The notes: generated by a model from the letters alone, not told the origin. Shown: positions 15,397-24,514, numbered from the stretch's first letter. The stretch: DNA of 64,000 bases from Tepidiforma thermophila (GCF_002563855.1 NZ_PDJQ01000001.1:930001-994000); one strand, 5' to 3'. Numbers and translations are program-made.

Positions 15397-16508
15397 CTCC
15401 GTTTCCCGCCCGCGAGCGGGCCCCGCACCGGCGCCAGCCGCGCCAGCCGTCCGAACGCCACCTCCAGCGCCACGTCGTCGTCCATCTCGTTCCTCTTGTG
15501 CGCCCGGTCCGCCTCCGCCAGGATGGCGAACGCCTCCCGCACCGCCGCCGTGCCGTGCCTTCGCGCCCGCTGCACAGCCGCCTGCTTCAGGTTCTGATAC
15601 CTCGCCACATTCCCCAGCTGCCGGTCGATCTCCTCTTCGCTCGCCCCCTCCTCCAGCAGCGCGGCCAGCGCCCCCAGCGACCGGTACCGCTCGAACACCG
15701 CCCCGAGAATCCCCTGCTGCGACTCCCCCAGCGCCAGCCGCCGCCGCAGCAGGTCGAGCGCCGTCCCCAGGTCGCCGTCCATCAGCGCATCCACCATCCG
15801 GAAGTGGTCCGGCTCCCGCTCGCCCGCGCACACCCGCATCACATCCAGCACCGAAACCTCCCGCCCCATCGCCCAGAGCGCCAGCTTATCCAGCTCGTTC
15901 GCAATCAGCAGCGTGTTCCCGCCCAGCGTATTCGCCAGGTACGCCACCGGGTCCGTCTCCGGCGGCGGTTCCTCCCCGGGCTCCAGCTCCTCCCGCGCCG
16001 GCGCGCCGCTCCGGAACCGGATCCCCCGGATGCTCGCCTCCTCGCGGATATACCGCACCCGGTCCTGCTGCTTCGTGAGCGCCGGGTAGTGCTCCACTGT
16101 CACACCCGGCACCTTCTTCAGCAGCTGCACCAGCGGGTTCGCATCCGTCACCTGCCGCATCTGCTGCTCGGCAAGGAACGGCCGCCCGACGAACACCACC
16201 GCCGACGACTCTGGCACCTTTTCCAGCAGCGTCGGCAGCTCCGCCCAGGCGCCAGGTGCGCGCGGCCCCCGCGCCCCGCCCCGCGGCTCGTACCGCGCCA
16301 GCAGATTCTCCACCACGACCAGACGCAGCGGCGCCAGGAACGGCGGCGCCATCGCCGGCCCCACCACATCGGCCGGCTTCGCATCCCGCCCGTCGACCTC
16401 TGTGAAGTTATGGGCGAGCATGCCCGTCCCGCCGTCGGCCTGCTCCTTCAATTCGCGCAGCCGCCGCCGGATCGCCGCCTCGTCGCCCCCGTAGAGCAGC
16501 ACGATCAC
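15393..16508 (-). CDS. holA: DNA polymerase III delta subunit
   Basis: 371 residues; the clamp-loader subunit that opens the sliding clamp. Family features: N-terminal IVLLYGGDEAAIRRRLREL, the strand LRLVVVENLL, an AAA+-like core without a functional Walker A, and the C-terminal helical collar. GTG at 16508 is 7 nt after TAGGCT on the minus strand, so a leaderless start is likely. Two nucleotides of intergenic space are spared on the 3' side because it converges with the OppD-like gene. Confidence 0.88.
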   Translation of the reverse strand: MIVLLYGGDEAAIRRRLRELKEQADGGTGMLAHNFTEVDGRDAKPADVVGPAMAPPFLAPLRLVVVENLLARYEPRGGARGPRAPGAWAELPTLLEKVPESSAVVFVGRPFLAEQQMRQVTDANPLVQLLKKVPGVTVEHYPALTKQQDRVRYIREEASIRGIRFRSGAPAREELEPGEEPPPETDPVAYLANTLGGNTLLIANELDKLALWAMGREVSVLDVMRVCAGEREPDHFRMVDALMDGDLGTALDLLRRRLALGESQQGILGAVFERYRSLGALAALLEEGASEEEIDRQLGNVARYQNLKQAAVQRARRHGTAAVREAFAILAEADRAHKRNEMDDDVALEVAFGRLARLAPVRGPLAGGKRS

Positions 16509-16515
16509 GGGCCTC

Positions 16516-16521
16516 AGCCTA
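16516..16521 (-). promoter_or_regulatory. leaderless -10 box (TAGGCT) for holA
   Basis: Minus-strand TAGGCT, 7 nt, GTG. It lies in the 34-bp gap after the citramalate synthase stop. Confidence 0.5.
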
Positions 16522-16542
16522 CCGCACCGGGCATCCCGCCGC

Positions 16543-18126
16543 TCACCCCTCGGTCGTCAGCGCATACTCCAGCGCATCGGCCAGCGCCAGCCAGCTCGCC
16601 TCGATGATGTCCGTCGATGAGCCCACCGTCGTCCAGTGGCGTGTCCCGTCGGTGCTCTCGATGAGCACCCGCACCCGCGCCCCCGTCGCCGACTGGCTGT
16701 CCAGGATCCGCACCTTGTAGTCCACCAGCTTCACCTGCTCCAGCTGCGGGAAGAGCGGGTTGAGCGCCTTCCGTACTGCGCCGTCCAGGGCATTCACCGG
16801 GCCGTTCCCCTCGTGCGCCGTGTGGACCGTCTCCCCGTTGATGTTCAGCTTCACCATCGCCTCGGCGAGCATCTCATTCGCACCGTCGCCCTTCCGTACC
16901 CGCCGCCGCTCCACAATCACGAAATCCTCCAGCTCAAACGGCGGCTGGTAGCCCGGCAGGCTCCGTCGCACCAGCATCTCGAAGCTCGCCTCCGCGCCCT
17001 CGTACTGGTACCCCTGGGCCTCCCGTTCCTTCACCACTTCCAGCAGCCGCCTGATCTCCTCCTGCGACAGGAAATCGAGGCCCGCCTCCTTCAGCTTCAC
17101 CAGCAGGTTCCGCTGCCCCGAAAGCTCTGAGACCAGCACCCGCGACCGGTTGCCCACCAGCGCCGGGTCCACATGCTGGTACGCCCGCTCGTCCTTGATG
17201 ATCCCCGCCACGTGGTAGCCCGCCTTGTGCGCGAAGGCCGATGCCCCCACGTACGGCGTCTGCGGATTGAGCGCCATGTTCGCCAGCTCGGCCACGTAGT
17301 TCGCCACCTCCGTCAGCCGCGCCAGCTGCTCGTCGTCCAGCACATCGATGCCGTACTTCAGCTTCAGGTTCGCCGCGATGGTGAGGATGTCCGCGTTGCC
17401 GCACCGCTCGCCGTAGCCGTTCACACAGCCCTGCACCTGCCACACGCCGGCCTCCACCGCATGCAGCGAGTTCGCCACCGCCAGCCCCGCATCGTTGTGC
17501 AGGTGGATGCCCAGCCGCACGTCCTTGATCCGCTGCTGCACCGCCTCGATCGCCTGCAGCATCCGCCGCGTCGTCATCCCCCCGTTCGTATCGCACAGCA
17601 CCAGCGCATCTGCGCCCGCCCGCGCCGCCGTCACGAGGCACTGCAGCGAATAGTCCGGGTCGCCGTAGAAACCGTCGAAGAAGTGCTCCGCATCGAAGAA
17701 GACCGTCTTCCCGAGCTGCTTGAAGTAGCGGACCGTGTCCGCAATCATCGCCAGGTTCTCTTCCGGCGTCGTCTCCAGGATCTCCGTCGCCTGGTACAGG
17801 CTCGCCTTCCCCACCAGCGTCACACCCGGCGTATCGGCCGCCACCATGCTCTGGATGTTCGCGTCCGTTTCGCACGTCGTGTTCGGCTTCCGCGTGCCGC
17901 CGAAGGCGCTCACCTTGGCGTTCCGCAGCTTCACCTCCCGCAGGCGCCGGAAGTACTCCGCATCCTTCGGGTTCGAACCCGGGAAACCGCCCTCAATCCA
18001 CTCGAAGCCCAGCTCGTCGAGCTTCTTCGTAATCCGGATCTTGTCCTCCACCGAGAGCGAGATCCCTTCCATCTGGGACCCGTCGCGCAGGGTCGTGTCG
18101 TACAGCTGTACACGGTCGGTGGGCAT
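16543..18126 (-). CDS. cimA: (R)-citramalate synthase
   Basis: 527 residues of the LeuA-like family that condenses pyruvate with acetyl-CoA, giving a threonine-independent route to isoleucine. The DRE-TIM barrel opens LYDTTLRDGSQ; metal ligands are in GIHLHNDAG and NGYGERCGNAD. The length and the variant YEGAEASFEML domain match the citramalate synthase subgroup rather than isopropylmalate synthase. The C-terminal regulatory domain (DYKVRILDS, TRHWTTVGSS) is present. AAAGGA lies before the ATG. A long leader with an upstream reading frame precedes it. Citramalate versus 2-isopropylmalate is assigned by similarity of motifs, not experiment. Confidence 0.85.
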   Translation of the reverse strand: MPTDRVQLYDTTLRDGSQMEGISLSVEDKIRITKKLDELGFEWIEGGFPGSNPKDAEYFRRLREVKLRNAKVSAFGGTRKPNTTCETDANIQSMVAADTPGVTLVGKASLYQATEILETTPEENLAMIADTVRYFKQLGKTVFFDAEHFFDGFYGDPDYSLQCLVTAARAGADALVLCDTNGGMTTRRMLQAIEAVQQRIKDVRLGIHLHNDAGLAVANSLHAVEAGVWQVQGCVNGYGERCGNADILTIAANLKLKYGIDVLDDEQLARLTEVANYVAELANMALNPQTPYVGASAFAHKAGYHVAGIIKDERAYQHVDPALVGNRSRVLVSELSGQRNLLVKLKEAGLDFLSQEEIRRLLEVVKEREAQGYQYEGAEASFEMLVRRSLPGYQPPFELEDFVIVERRRVRKGDGANEMLAEAMVKLNINGETVHTAHEGNGPVNALDGAVRKALNPLFPQLEQVKLVDYKVRILDSQSATGARVRVLIESTDGTRHWTTVGSSTDIIEASWLALADALEYALTTEG

Positions 18127-18213
18127 AGAAATCCTTTCTCCAACTCAGGGGTGCGGCAGGAACGCTCAGCAGCAATCGGGACAGGGTCGGAACAGGGGAG
18201 GTTGGGAAAGGCG

Positions 18214-18279
18214 CTAAATCGCAACCCCGCGCGATGGACGCGGGGTGGCTCTCACCTCGGGCCGGCTGGCCAGTTTCAT
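18214..18279 (-). CDS. putative 21-residue leader peptide upstream of cimA
   Basis: Small reading frame of 21 codons ending ...SRGVAI-stop. It begins 7 nt after TAGCAT on the minus strand, the same leaderless arrangement as many genes in the window. Its 3' half forms an 8-bp hairpin (18224-18246). The last three residues before the stop are V, A, I, two of them branched-chain or derived, which suits attenuation of an isoleucine-pathway gene, but there is no long run of control codons. An in-frame ATG at 18288 gives a 24-residue alternative. Confidence 0.4.
   Translation of the reverse strand: MKLASRPEVRATPRPSRGVAI
18224..18246 (-). promoter_or_regulatory. hairpin within the cimA leader
   Basis: ACCCCGCG - 7 nt - CGCGGGGT, perfect 8-bp stem overlapping the last codons of the leader peptide. 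No U-run follows, so if it attenuates it may do so with Rho or by pausing. Confidence 0.45.
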
Positions 18280-18286
18280 GGCACCC

Positions 18287-18292
18287 ATGCTA
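18287..18292 (-). promoter_or_regulatory. -10 box (TAGCAT) of the cimA leader transcript
   Basis: Minus-strand TAGCAT, 7 nt before the leader-peptide ATG; about 160 nt upstream of the cimA ATG. Confidence 0.45.
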
Positions 18293-18317
18293 GCACGGCT
18301 TCCCGTTCGCCGGGTAA

Positions 18318-18671
18318 TCACGCCACAAACGCATTCACCGCCCGCTCCAGCTCGCCCAAATCGAACGGCTTCGGCAGGACCGTCGCGACCCGCCGCGTGC
18401 GCGGGTCGTCCGCGTCCAGCACCCCTTCCCCCGTCATCAGCACTACCGGCGGCCCCGGCTCCGAGGCCGCCTCGATTGCCGCCACCACCCGCATCCCGTC
18501 GCCATCGGCCAGGTGCAGGTCCAGCAGCACCAGGTCGAACCGCTCGCGCTCCAGCAGCTCCACCGCCTCCCGCGCCGAGGCGCACCACGTCACCTCATGC
18601 CCGTTATTCGTCAGCACCTGCCGAATCAGGCGAGAGATCGTCCGCTCGTCCTCCGCGAGCAGGATTTTCAT
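18318..18671 (-). CDS. single-domain response regulator (receiver only)
   Basis: 117 residues, a complete receiver with no output domain. Acidic pair E7-D8, phosphorylation site D51 (LVLLDLHLADGDG), threonine in VVLMTGEG and lysine in LPKPFD. It starts 5 nt after the stop of the adjoining histidine kinase, so it is the probable phosphate acceptor. As it lacks an effector it must act through another protein or as a phosphorelay step. Confidence 0.85.
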   Translation of the reverse strand: MKILLAEDERTISRLIRQVLTNNGHEVTWCASAREAVELLERERFDLVLLDLHLADGDGMRVVAAIEAASEPGPPVVLMTGEGVLDADDPRTRRVATVLPKPFDLGELERAVNAFVA

Positions 18672-18676
18672 TGGGG

Positions 18677-19351
18677 TCAGCCACCTCCACGGCCTCCGGG
18701 CCCGCCCAGCGGCAGCACTGCCGCTACCCTGGCGAAACGTTCGCGACGTTCGCAGTGTACGGATCCGCCCATCGCCACGACAAGCTGTCGCGCCCGGAAA
18801 AACGCAAATCCTGCGTCCGCCGCAATCGGCCGCGCCTCGCCGTCTGGCGTGCCGCTCGCAAACTCCACCACGGCCTGCCCCGGCTCCACCCGGCAGGTCA
18901 GCCGCACCGTGCCGCTCCCCTCCCCCATCCGATTCGCTGACCGCGCCAGCCCCGCCAGCGCCCGCACCAGCCGCCCCGCATCCCACGGCCCCTCCACCGT
19001 CGGCGGCGCTTCGCCTTCAATCGCCGGCGAGCCGCCCAGCAGCTCACCGGCCGCGCTCACCGCCGCCGCCAAATCGCACGGCCCCGGCGCCAGCGCCAGC
19101 TTCCCCCGCTCCAGCCGCGACATCTCCTGCAGGTCATCCGCCAGCTGCTGGAGGTCGTCCACCGAGGCCGCCAGCATCTCCGCCAGCTCCCGGTCGAGGT
19201 ACAGCCCGCCCTCCGTGTCCGCATTCCGCTTCGCCAGCTCCATCACCATCCGGATCGAGGTGAGCGGCGTCCGGATCTCGTGGGCGAACGCTCCCATCGT
19301 TTCCCGGCGAAGCGTCTCGGCATCCGGCTCCTGCGGCCACTCCTCGGTCAT
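18677..19351 (-). CDS. histidine kinase, soluble, with degenerate ATPase domain
   Basis: 224 residues, no membrane segment. The H-box is intact with H24 (AFAHEIRTPLTSIR) and helix 2 of the dimerisation domain follows. The C-terminal part keeps a GHKL-like ending (GFAFFRARQLVVAMGGSVHCE) but the N box and the DxGxG motif are not recognisable, so ATP binding is doubtful. It may receive phosphate from another kinase or act as a phosphatase. It lies 37 nt after lipA and directly before the receiver gene, presumably one transcript. Confidence 0.7.
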   Translation of the reverse strand: MTEEWPQEPDAETLRRETMGAFAHEIRTPLTSIRMVMELAKRNADTEGGLYLDRELAEMLAASVDDLQQLADDLQEMSRLERGKLALAPGPCDLAAAVSAAGELLGGSPAIEGEAPPTVEGPWDAGRLVRALAGLARSANRMGEGSGTVRLTCRVEPGQAVVEFASGTPDGEARPIAADAGFAFFRARQLVVAMGGSVHCERRERFARVAAVLPLGGPGGRGGG

Positions 19352-19388
19352 GCATCCCCCTGGGGCTGCGCTCCCTGGGGGCCCCGCG

Positions 19389-20312
19389 CTACCTCGGCGC
19401 CTCCGGCCCCCGCACTGTCAGCGGAATCATACCGGCATCCGCGTCAGCGTCACGCGCCGCGACCGCCTGCTCCTCCGCGTGGTACGAACTCCGCACGACC
19501 GGCCCCGCCTCCACGTGCCGGAACCCCATCGCCAGCGCCTCCGCCTTCAGCTCCTCGAACTCCCGCGGCTCGTAGTACCGCCCGATCGGCAGGTGCGCCG
19601 GCGTCGGCTGCAGGTACTGGCCGACCGTCAGGATGTCGACCCCGTTCGCCGCCAGGTCCCGGAAGACCGCCAGCAGCTCCTCCCGCGTCTCCCCCAGCCC
19701 CACCATCAGCCCGCTCTTCGTCAGGGTGCCCGGGTCGAGCTCCTTCGCCCGCCGCAGCACCCGCAGCGACCGCTCATACACCGCCTGCGGCCGCACCGTC
19801 CGGTACAGCCGGGGCACCGTCTCCGTATTGTGGTTCAGGATCTCGGGCCGCGCTGCCATCACCGTCGCCAGCGCCGCCTCATCCCCCTTGAAGTCCGGGA
19901 TGAGCACCTCAAACGTCGTGCCCGGCGAGAGCCGCCGCCCCCACCGGATCGTCTCCGCGAACATCCGCGCCCCGCCGTCCGGCAGCTCATCCCGGTTCAC
20001 GCTCGTGATGACCGCATGCCGCAGCCCCATGCGCTGGATGGCCAGCGCCACACGCCGCGGCTCGTCCGTGTCCAGCGTGCCCGGGCGGCCGGTCTTCACC
20101 GCGCAGAACCCGCACGACCGCGTGCACGTATCGCCGAGGATCATGAACGTCGCTGTGCCCCGGCTCCAGCACTCCCCGATGTTCGGGCAGCGCGCCTCCT
20201 CGCACACGGTGTGCAGCTCGCTCTCGCGCATGAGCGCCACCAGCTCCCCGAACCGGCCCCCGGCCGGGAAGCGGACCTTCAGCCACGGCGGCCGCGCCGA
20301 CGCCCGTTCCAT
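19389..20312 (-). CDS. lipA: lipoyl synthase
   Basis: 307 residues. Radical-SAM enzyme that inserts two sulfurs into octanoyl groups to make lipoate on dehydrogenase subunits. Two cluster motifs are present: the auxiliary CX4CX5C ([12 protein letters not shown]) and the radical-SAM CX3CX2C (CTRSCGFC), plus the C-terminal RSSYHAEE motif that supplies the serine ligand. ATG 20312 lies 6 nt after TACGCT; a GAGGT touches the ATG and is too close to act as a ribosome site. No lipB is adjacent. Confidence 0.95.
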   Translation of the reverse strand: MERASARPPWLKVRFPAGGRFGELVALMRESELHTVCEEARCPNIGECWSRGTATFMILGDTCTRSCGFCAVKTGRPGTLDTDEPRRVALAIQRMGLRHAVITSVNRDELPDGGARMFAETIRWGRRLSPGTTFEVLIPDFKGDEAALATVMAARPEILNHNTETVPRLYRTVRPQAVYERSLRVLRRAKELDPGTLTKSGLMVGLGETREELLAVFRDLAANGVDILTVGQYLQPTPAHLPIGRYYEPREFEELKAEALAMGFRHVEAGPVVRSSYHAEEQAVAARDADADAGMIPLTVRGPEAPR

Positions 20313-20318
20313 ACCTCG

Positions 20319-20324
20319 AGCGTA
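20319..20324 (-). promoter_or_regulatory. leaderless -10 box (TACGCT) for lipA
   Basis: Minus-strand TACGCT, 6 nt, ATG 20312. Confidence 0.55.
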
Positions 20325-20356
20325 GCATGCCCGCCGGCCCCCTGCGGGCGGCCGCC

Positions 20357-20866
20357 TCACGGCGACGCCATCGCCGCCGCTTCCACCGCCTCGATCTTCG
20401 CGTCCGCCCCGCGGTACCACTCCCGGTACTCCGAAACGTTCCGCCGCCGCACCGCCTCGCGCCCTGCAGCCGTGTGCGCGGCCAGCTCGTCCAGCGCGGC
20501 ATCGACCCGCGCCTTCCACGCCGCCAGCCGCTCCGTCGGCGCCTGCAGCGCCCGCAGCTCCCGCGCAAGGCAGAGCGTCCGATCCGCGTATGCCGCGAAA
20601 TCCGGCCGGAAGGCATCCCGCCGGTAGAACCTGTCGTCGGGGTACACCTCCCGCAGCTCCTCGCGCGCCCGCCGCAGCTCCGCCGCGCCTGCCCGCACCC
20701 GCCCCACGAACGCCTGCGGCGAGACCGTCCCCGGTGTCGCCCGGCTCGTCGGCACTGCCTGCGGCGAGGGGCAGACCGTCTCGGCCGGGAAGTTCGCATC
20801 CGCTGTGCCGCACCCCGCCAGGATTGCCGCCGCCCCCAGCGCCGCCAGCACCGCCCTGCCCTTCAC
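20357..20866 (-). CDS. putative lipoprotein of unknown function
   Basis: 169 residues. Signal: short basic start MKGRAV, hydrophobic [10 protein letters not shown], lipobox LAGC, so the mature protein begins at that cysteine and is lipid-anchored outside the membrane. The rest is helical and charged ([20 protein letters not shown] and similar), with no domain I recognise. The GTG start overlaps the rdgB stop (GTGA), so it is translationally coupled to rdgB. Confidence 0.7.
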   Translation of the reverse strand: MKGRAVLAALGAAAILAGCGTADANFPAETVCPSPQAVPTSRATPGTVSPQAFVGRVRAGAAELRRAREELREVYPDDRFYRRDAFRPDFAAYADRTLCLARELRALQAPTERLAAWKARVDAALDELAAHTAAGREAVRRRNVSEYREWYRGADAKIEAVEAAAMASP

Positions 20867-21486
20867 CGCTCGCCCTCCGCCTCCAGCCATGCGATCGCCG
20901 CCCGCACCGCCCTCCCCCGGTGGCTGATGGCGTCCTTCTCCTCGTCGGTCAGCTCCGCCTGCGTCCGCCCGTCCTCCACCACGAACACCGGGTCGTACCC
21001 GAACCCCCGCTCGCCCCGCGGCGCCGTGCCGATCCTGCCCTCCTCCACCCCTTCGAAGGTGACCGGCGGCCGGCCCGAGGCCCGGGGCCACGCCAGGGCG
21101 ACCACCGCCCGGTAGCGCGCCGTCCGCCGTTCGTCCGGCACCCCTGCCAGCCGCTCGAGCAGCAGCTGCGTCCGCCCCGCATCGTCCAGCCCGGGCCCGC
21201 CGAAGCGCGCCGAGTACATGCCCGGCCCGCCGCCGAGCGCATCCACCTCAATGCCGGAATCGTCCGCGAGCGCCAGCATCCCCGTCGCGTCGGCGCATGC
21301 CTGCGCCTTCTTCACCGCGTTCTCCGCATAGCTCGCCCCGTCCTCCTCCACCGCGAACTCCACCCCGAGCTCCCGCGGCGTCAGCACCGTCCACCCGGCC
21401 GGCTCGAGCAGCCGCCGGAACTCCCGCACCTTCCCCGGGTTGTTCGTCGCCAGCACGATCCGCCGCAGTCCCGGCTCCTTCGCCAC
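20863..21486 (-). CDS. rdgB: XTP/dITP diphosphatase (RdgB/HAM1)
   Basis: 207 residues. Cleans the nucleotide pool of ITP, dITP and XTP. Family motifs: [12 protein letters not shown] at the start, [11 protein letters not shown] (metal and base binding), the active-site stretch [11 protein letters not shown], and the closing ISHRGRA. The start GTG lies 6 nt after GACACT on the minus strand, and the family normally begins a few residues before the ATNN motif, which supports this choice. Confidence 0.93.
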   Translation of the reverse strand: MAKEPGLRRIVLATNNPGKVREFRRLLEPAGWTVLTPRELGVEFAVEEDGASYAENAVKKAQACADATGMLALADDSGIEVDALGGGPGMYSARFGGPGLDDAGRTQLLLERLAGVPDERRTARYRAVVALAWPRASGRPPVTFEGVEEGRIGTAPRGERGFGYDPVFVVEDGRTQAELTDEEKDAISHRGRAVRAAIAWLEAEGER

Positions 21487-21492
21487 GCCAAG

Positions 21493-21498
21493 AGTGTC
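21493..21498 (-). promoter_or_regulatory. leaderless -10 box (GACACT) for rdgB
   Basis: Minus-strand GACACT, 6 nt, GTG 21486. The divergent TACATT for the dehydrogenase is 43 bp away. Confidence 0.45.
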
Positions 21499-21540
21499 CC
21501 CGACGGCACCCGCCGCCGGCAAACGTCCGCCGCCCTGTGG

Positions 21541-21546
21541 TACATT
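21541..21546 (+). promoter_or_regulatory. candidate -10 box (TACATT) for the dehydrogenase gene
   Basis: TACATT would place the start near 21553 and leave a 30-nt leader with GAGG before ATG 21583. Confidence 0.4.
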
Positions 21547-21582
21547 CCCGCCCGCGAAACTTCGCACGAGGCAAACCATCTC

Positions 21583-22626
21583 ATGCGCGCCATGGTGCTC
21601 CGCGGCAGGCAGCTCGCCGTCGAAACCGTCGAAACCCCCCGGCCAGGCCCCGGCCAGGTGCTCGCCCGCGTCCGCGCCTGCGGCATCTGCGGCTCCGACC
21701 TCCACGCCGCGAAGTACCTCGACGACATGATCGAAGCTGCCCGCCGCTCCGGCTCCGCCGAGTGGGACGCGGCCGCCGCCGAAGCCGGCATCATCATGGG
21801 CCATGAGTTTGTCGCCGAGGTCGTCGAAGCAGGCCCCGGCGCCGAAGCCTGGGCCCCGGGCACCCGCGTCACCTCCATCCCCGTGCTCGTCGACCCGTCC
21901 TCACCCACCGGCATGGCCGCCATCGGCTACAGCGCCAGGTACCCCGGCGCCTACGGCGAATACGTGCTCATGAGCGCGCCGCTCCTCCTCCGCGTCCCCG
22001 ATACCCTGCCCGACACCGTCGCCGCCACGACCGAACCGTGCGCGGTCGGCCTCCACGCCGTCCGCGAAGCCCGCATGCAGCCCGGCGAAACTGCCCTCGT
22101 CATGGGCGCAGGCCCCATCGGCCTCATGACCCTCCTCTGGCTCAAGCACGAAGGCGTCCAGCACGTCGCCGTCTCCGAGCTCTCCCCCGAGCGCCGCGCC
22201 CTCGCCGGCCGCCTCGGCGCCGACCTCGTCATCGACCCCCGCGAAACCCACGTCCTCGAGGCCATCCAGGCCGCGACCGGCCGCCAGGCCCCGCCCGTCG
22301 TCTTTGAATGCATCGGCGTCCCCGGCACCCTCCAGCAGGCCATGGACCTCGTCGAGCGCATGGGCCGCGTCATCGTCGTCGGCGTCTGCATGCAGGAAGA
22401 CCGCATCCTGCCCCTCGTCGGCATCAACAAGCAGCTCACCCTCAAATTCGTCCTCGGCTACACCCCGGCCGAGTATGCCGAAGCCCTCCAGGCCCTCGGC
22501 ACTGGCGCGATCGATACCTCCCCGATGATCACCCGCACGGTCACCCTCGAGGAGCTGCCCGCCGCCTTCGAGGCCCTCGCCGACCCCCGCGACTGCAAGG
22601 TTGTCCTCGTCCCCGGCCCTGCCTGA
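21583..22626 (+). CDS. zinc-type alcohol dehydrogenase family protein
   Basis: 347 residues. Catalytic zinc region RACGICGSDLHA (Cys near 36) and GHEFVAEV; Rossmann motif GAGPIGLMTLLWLK near residues 170-185. The four-cysteine structural zinc loop of classical ADH is missing. NAD(P)-dependent oxidation of an alcohol or polyol is expected; the substrate is not evident. It stands alone between rdgB and the antiporter. Confidence 0.82.
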   Translation: MRAMVLRGRQLAVETVETPRPGPGQVLARVRACGICGSDLHAAKYLDDMIEAARRSGSAEWDAAAAEAGIIMGHEFVAEVVEAGPGAEAWAPGTRVTSIPVLVDPSSPTGMAAIGYSARYPGAYGEYVLMSAPLLLRVPDTLPDTVAATTEPCAVGLHAVREARMQPGETALVMGAGPIGLMTLLWLKHEGVQHVAVSELSPERRALAGRLGADLVIDPRETHVLEAIQAATGRQAPPVVFECIGVPGTLQQAMDLVERMGRVIVVGVCMQEDRILPLVGINKQLTLKFVLGYTPAEYAEALQALGTGAIDTSPMITRTVTLEELPAAFEALADPRDCKVVLVPGPA

Positions 22627-22701
22627 CCCTCCACCGTCGCCCCTCGGGTCACGTCGGCCGGAGCGCCCCTGCGCAGCTTGCAGCGGAGAACCCTGCTAGG
22701 C

Positions 22702-22707
22702 TACGCA
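22702..22707 (+). promoter_or_regulatory. possible leaderless -10 (TACGCA) for the antiporter
   Basis: TACGCA, 7 nt, GTG 22715; TAGGCT at 22697 is an alternative. No Shine-Dalgarno is visible before the GTG. Confidence 0.35.
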
Positions 22708-22714
22708 TCCCCAC

Positions 22715-24433
22715 GTGGAAGACTTTTCGCTCATCACGTCCATCGCCATTGCCCTCGGCCTGGCTGCCGTGGGCGGCTTCGCTGCGCGCCTCGTCCGCCT
22801 CTCTCCCATCGTCGGCTACCTCGCCGCCGGTCTCCTCATCTCACCCGCCACCCCTGGCTACAAGGCCGACTCCGCCGCCATCCAGCAGCTCGCCAACATC
22901 GGCGTCATCTTCCTCATGTTCGGCGTCGGCCTCCACTTCAACCTGCGCGACCTCCTCTCTGTCCGCACCATCGCCATCCCGGGCGCCCTCATCCAGGTCT
23001 TTGCCGCCACCGCCGTCGGCACCGGAATCGGCCTCGCCTTCGGCCTCCCCTGGCGCGAAGCCCTCGTCCTCGGCCTCGCTATCAGCATCGCCTCCACCGT
23101 CATCCTCATCCGCACCCTCGAAGACCAGGGCCTCATGGGCACCATCCACGCCCGCGTCGTCATCGGCTGGCTCATCGCCCAGGACATCATCACCGTCATC
23201 GTCCTCGCCATGCTCCCCTCCCTCGGCCACGGCGATAACGGCCCCCTCTGGCAGAACGTCCTCCTCGCCCTCGGCCGCGGCGCGGTCTTCGTCGTCATCA
23301 TGCTTGTGATCGGGGCCCGCCTCCTTCCTCGCCTCCTTTCCCTGGTCGCCCGTACAGGCTCCCGCGAACTGTTCGTCCTCGCCTTCGTCGCCGCTGCCCT
23401 CGGCATCGCCGCCAGCGCTGCCGCCTTCGGGCTCTCCATCGCCCTCGGCGCCTTCATCGCCGGCGTCGCCGTCTCCGAAACCGAAACCTCCCACCAGGTC
23501 GCCGCCGATGTCGTCCCCCTCCGCGACGCCTTTGCCGTCCTCTTCTTCGTCTCCGTCGGCATTCTCCTCGACCCCGACGTCGTCCGCGCCAATAAACTCC
23601 TCTTCCTCGCCATCCTCCTCTCTGTCCTCTTCGTGAACGCCGCTATCGCCTTCGTCACCGCTGCCGCCTTCCCCTTCTCCGGCCGGACCGCACTGGTCGT
23701 CGGCGCCGGCCTCGCCCAGCTCGGCGAGTTCACCTTCATCGTCGGCTCCGAAGGCATGCGCGAGGGCCTCATGACGGAAGAGACCTACGCCATCATCCTC
23801 GCCGTCGCAGCCATCTCAATCATCCTCAACCCCATCGCCTTCCGCACCCTCGACCCCATCGAGGCCGTCCTCCGCCGCCTCGGCCCTGTTTGGCGCTTCA
23901 TCGACCGCCAGGGCGAAATCCCCCAGCCGCAGGTCCCCCGCTCCGACCACGTCGTCGTCATCGGCTACGGCCGCGTCGGCGAACTCACCGGCCACGCCCT
24001 CAGCCAGCTCGGCATCCCCTTTGCCGTTGTCGAAATCAACCTCGAACGTGCCCGAGCCCTGAACGCCGCCGGCATCCCCACCATCTGGGGCGATGCCGGC
24101 ACCCGCGAAGTCCTCGAGCGGACCGGCATCGAACACGCCCGCTCCGTCGTCATCACCGTCCCGGAAGAAAGCGCTGCGTTCGTCGCCACCGCCGCCGCCC
24201 GTGCCCTCAACCCCGCCGTCCCCATCATCGTCCGCGCCCGCGCCGGCGGCGAAATCCGGCCCCTTTGCGAACTCGGCGCCAACGAAGTCATCGTCCCCGA
24301 GTACGAAGGCGGCCTCGAAATCATGCGCCAGACCCTCGTCTACCTCGGCTTCGACCCCCAGGAGGCGCTCCACCTCTCCAACGCCGTCCGCGATATCCAC
24401 TACCAGGCCGAGGCCTTCGACCACCCAATTTGA
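22715..24433 (+). CDS. CPA2 family cation:proton antiporter with RCK domain (Kef/YbaL-like)
   Basis: 572 residues. The first about 400 form 12-13 membrane helices (SPIVGYLAAGLLISP, FGVGLHFNLRDLL, AQLGEFTFIVGSEG are family hallmarks). A TrkA-N (RCK) nucleotide-binding domain follows, beginning VVVIGYGRVGE near residue 411, ending with NEVIVPEYEGGLEIM. Such proteins exchange K+ or Na+ for protons under control of NAD(H) or thiols. Ends at the bidirectional terminator shared with rplL. Confidence 0.88.
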   Translation: MEDFSLITSIAIALGLAAVGGFAARLVRLSPIVGYLAAGLLISPATPGYKADSAAIQQLANIGVIFLMFGVGLHFNLRDLLSVRTIAIPGALIQVFAATAVGTGIGLAFGLPWREALVLGLAISIASTVILIRTLEDQGLMGTIHARVVIGWLIAQDIITVIVLAMLPSLGHGDNGPLWQNVLLALGRGAVFVVIMLVIGARLLPRLLSLVARTGSRELFVLAFVAAALGIAASAAAFGLSIALGAFIAGVAVSETETSHQVAADVVPLRDAFAVLFFVSVGILLDPDVVRANKLLFLAILLSVLFVNAAIAFVTAAAFPFSGRTALVVGAGLAQLGEFTFIVGSEGMREGLMTEETYAIILAVAAISIILNPIAFRTLDPIEAVLRRLGPVWRFIDRQGEIPQPQVPRSDHVVVIGYGRVGELTGHALSQLGIPFAVVEINLERARALNAAGIPTIWGDAGTREVLERTGIEHARSVVITVPEESAAFVATAAARALNPAVPIIVRARAGGEIRPLCELGANEVIVPEYEGGLEIMRQTLVYLGFDPQEALHLSNAVRDIHYQAEAFDHPI

Positions 24434-24465
24434 ACCAGCGCGGCGTCGGCCGCGCGGCACGGAAA

Positions 24466-24489
24466 CGGGCCCGGCAGATGCCGGGCCCG
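24466..24489. terminator. bidirectional terminator between antiporter and rplL
   Basis: CGGGCCCGGCA - GA - TGCCGGGCCCG, 11 perfect pairs, placed between two convergent stops (24433 and 24515). Confidence 0.7.
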
Positions 24490-24514
24490 CTGCGCTGTCC
24501 CCCTGCCGGGGCCG

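Noticed and set aside
17960..17985. tRNA T-arm-like stretch GGGTTCGAACCCGGG
   Set aside because: It lies inside the citramalate synthase coding sequence and no acceptor or anticodon stem can be drawn around it.
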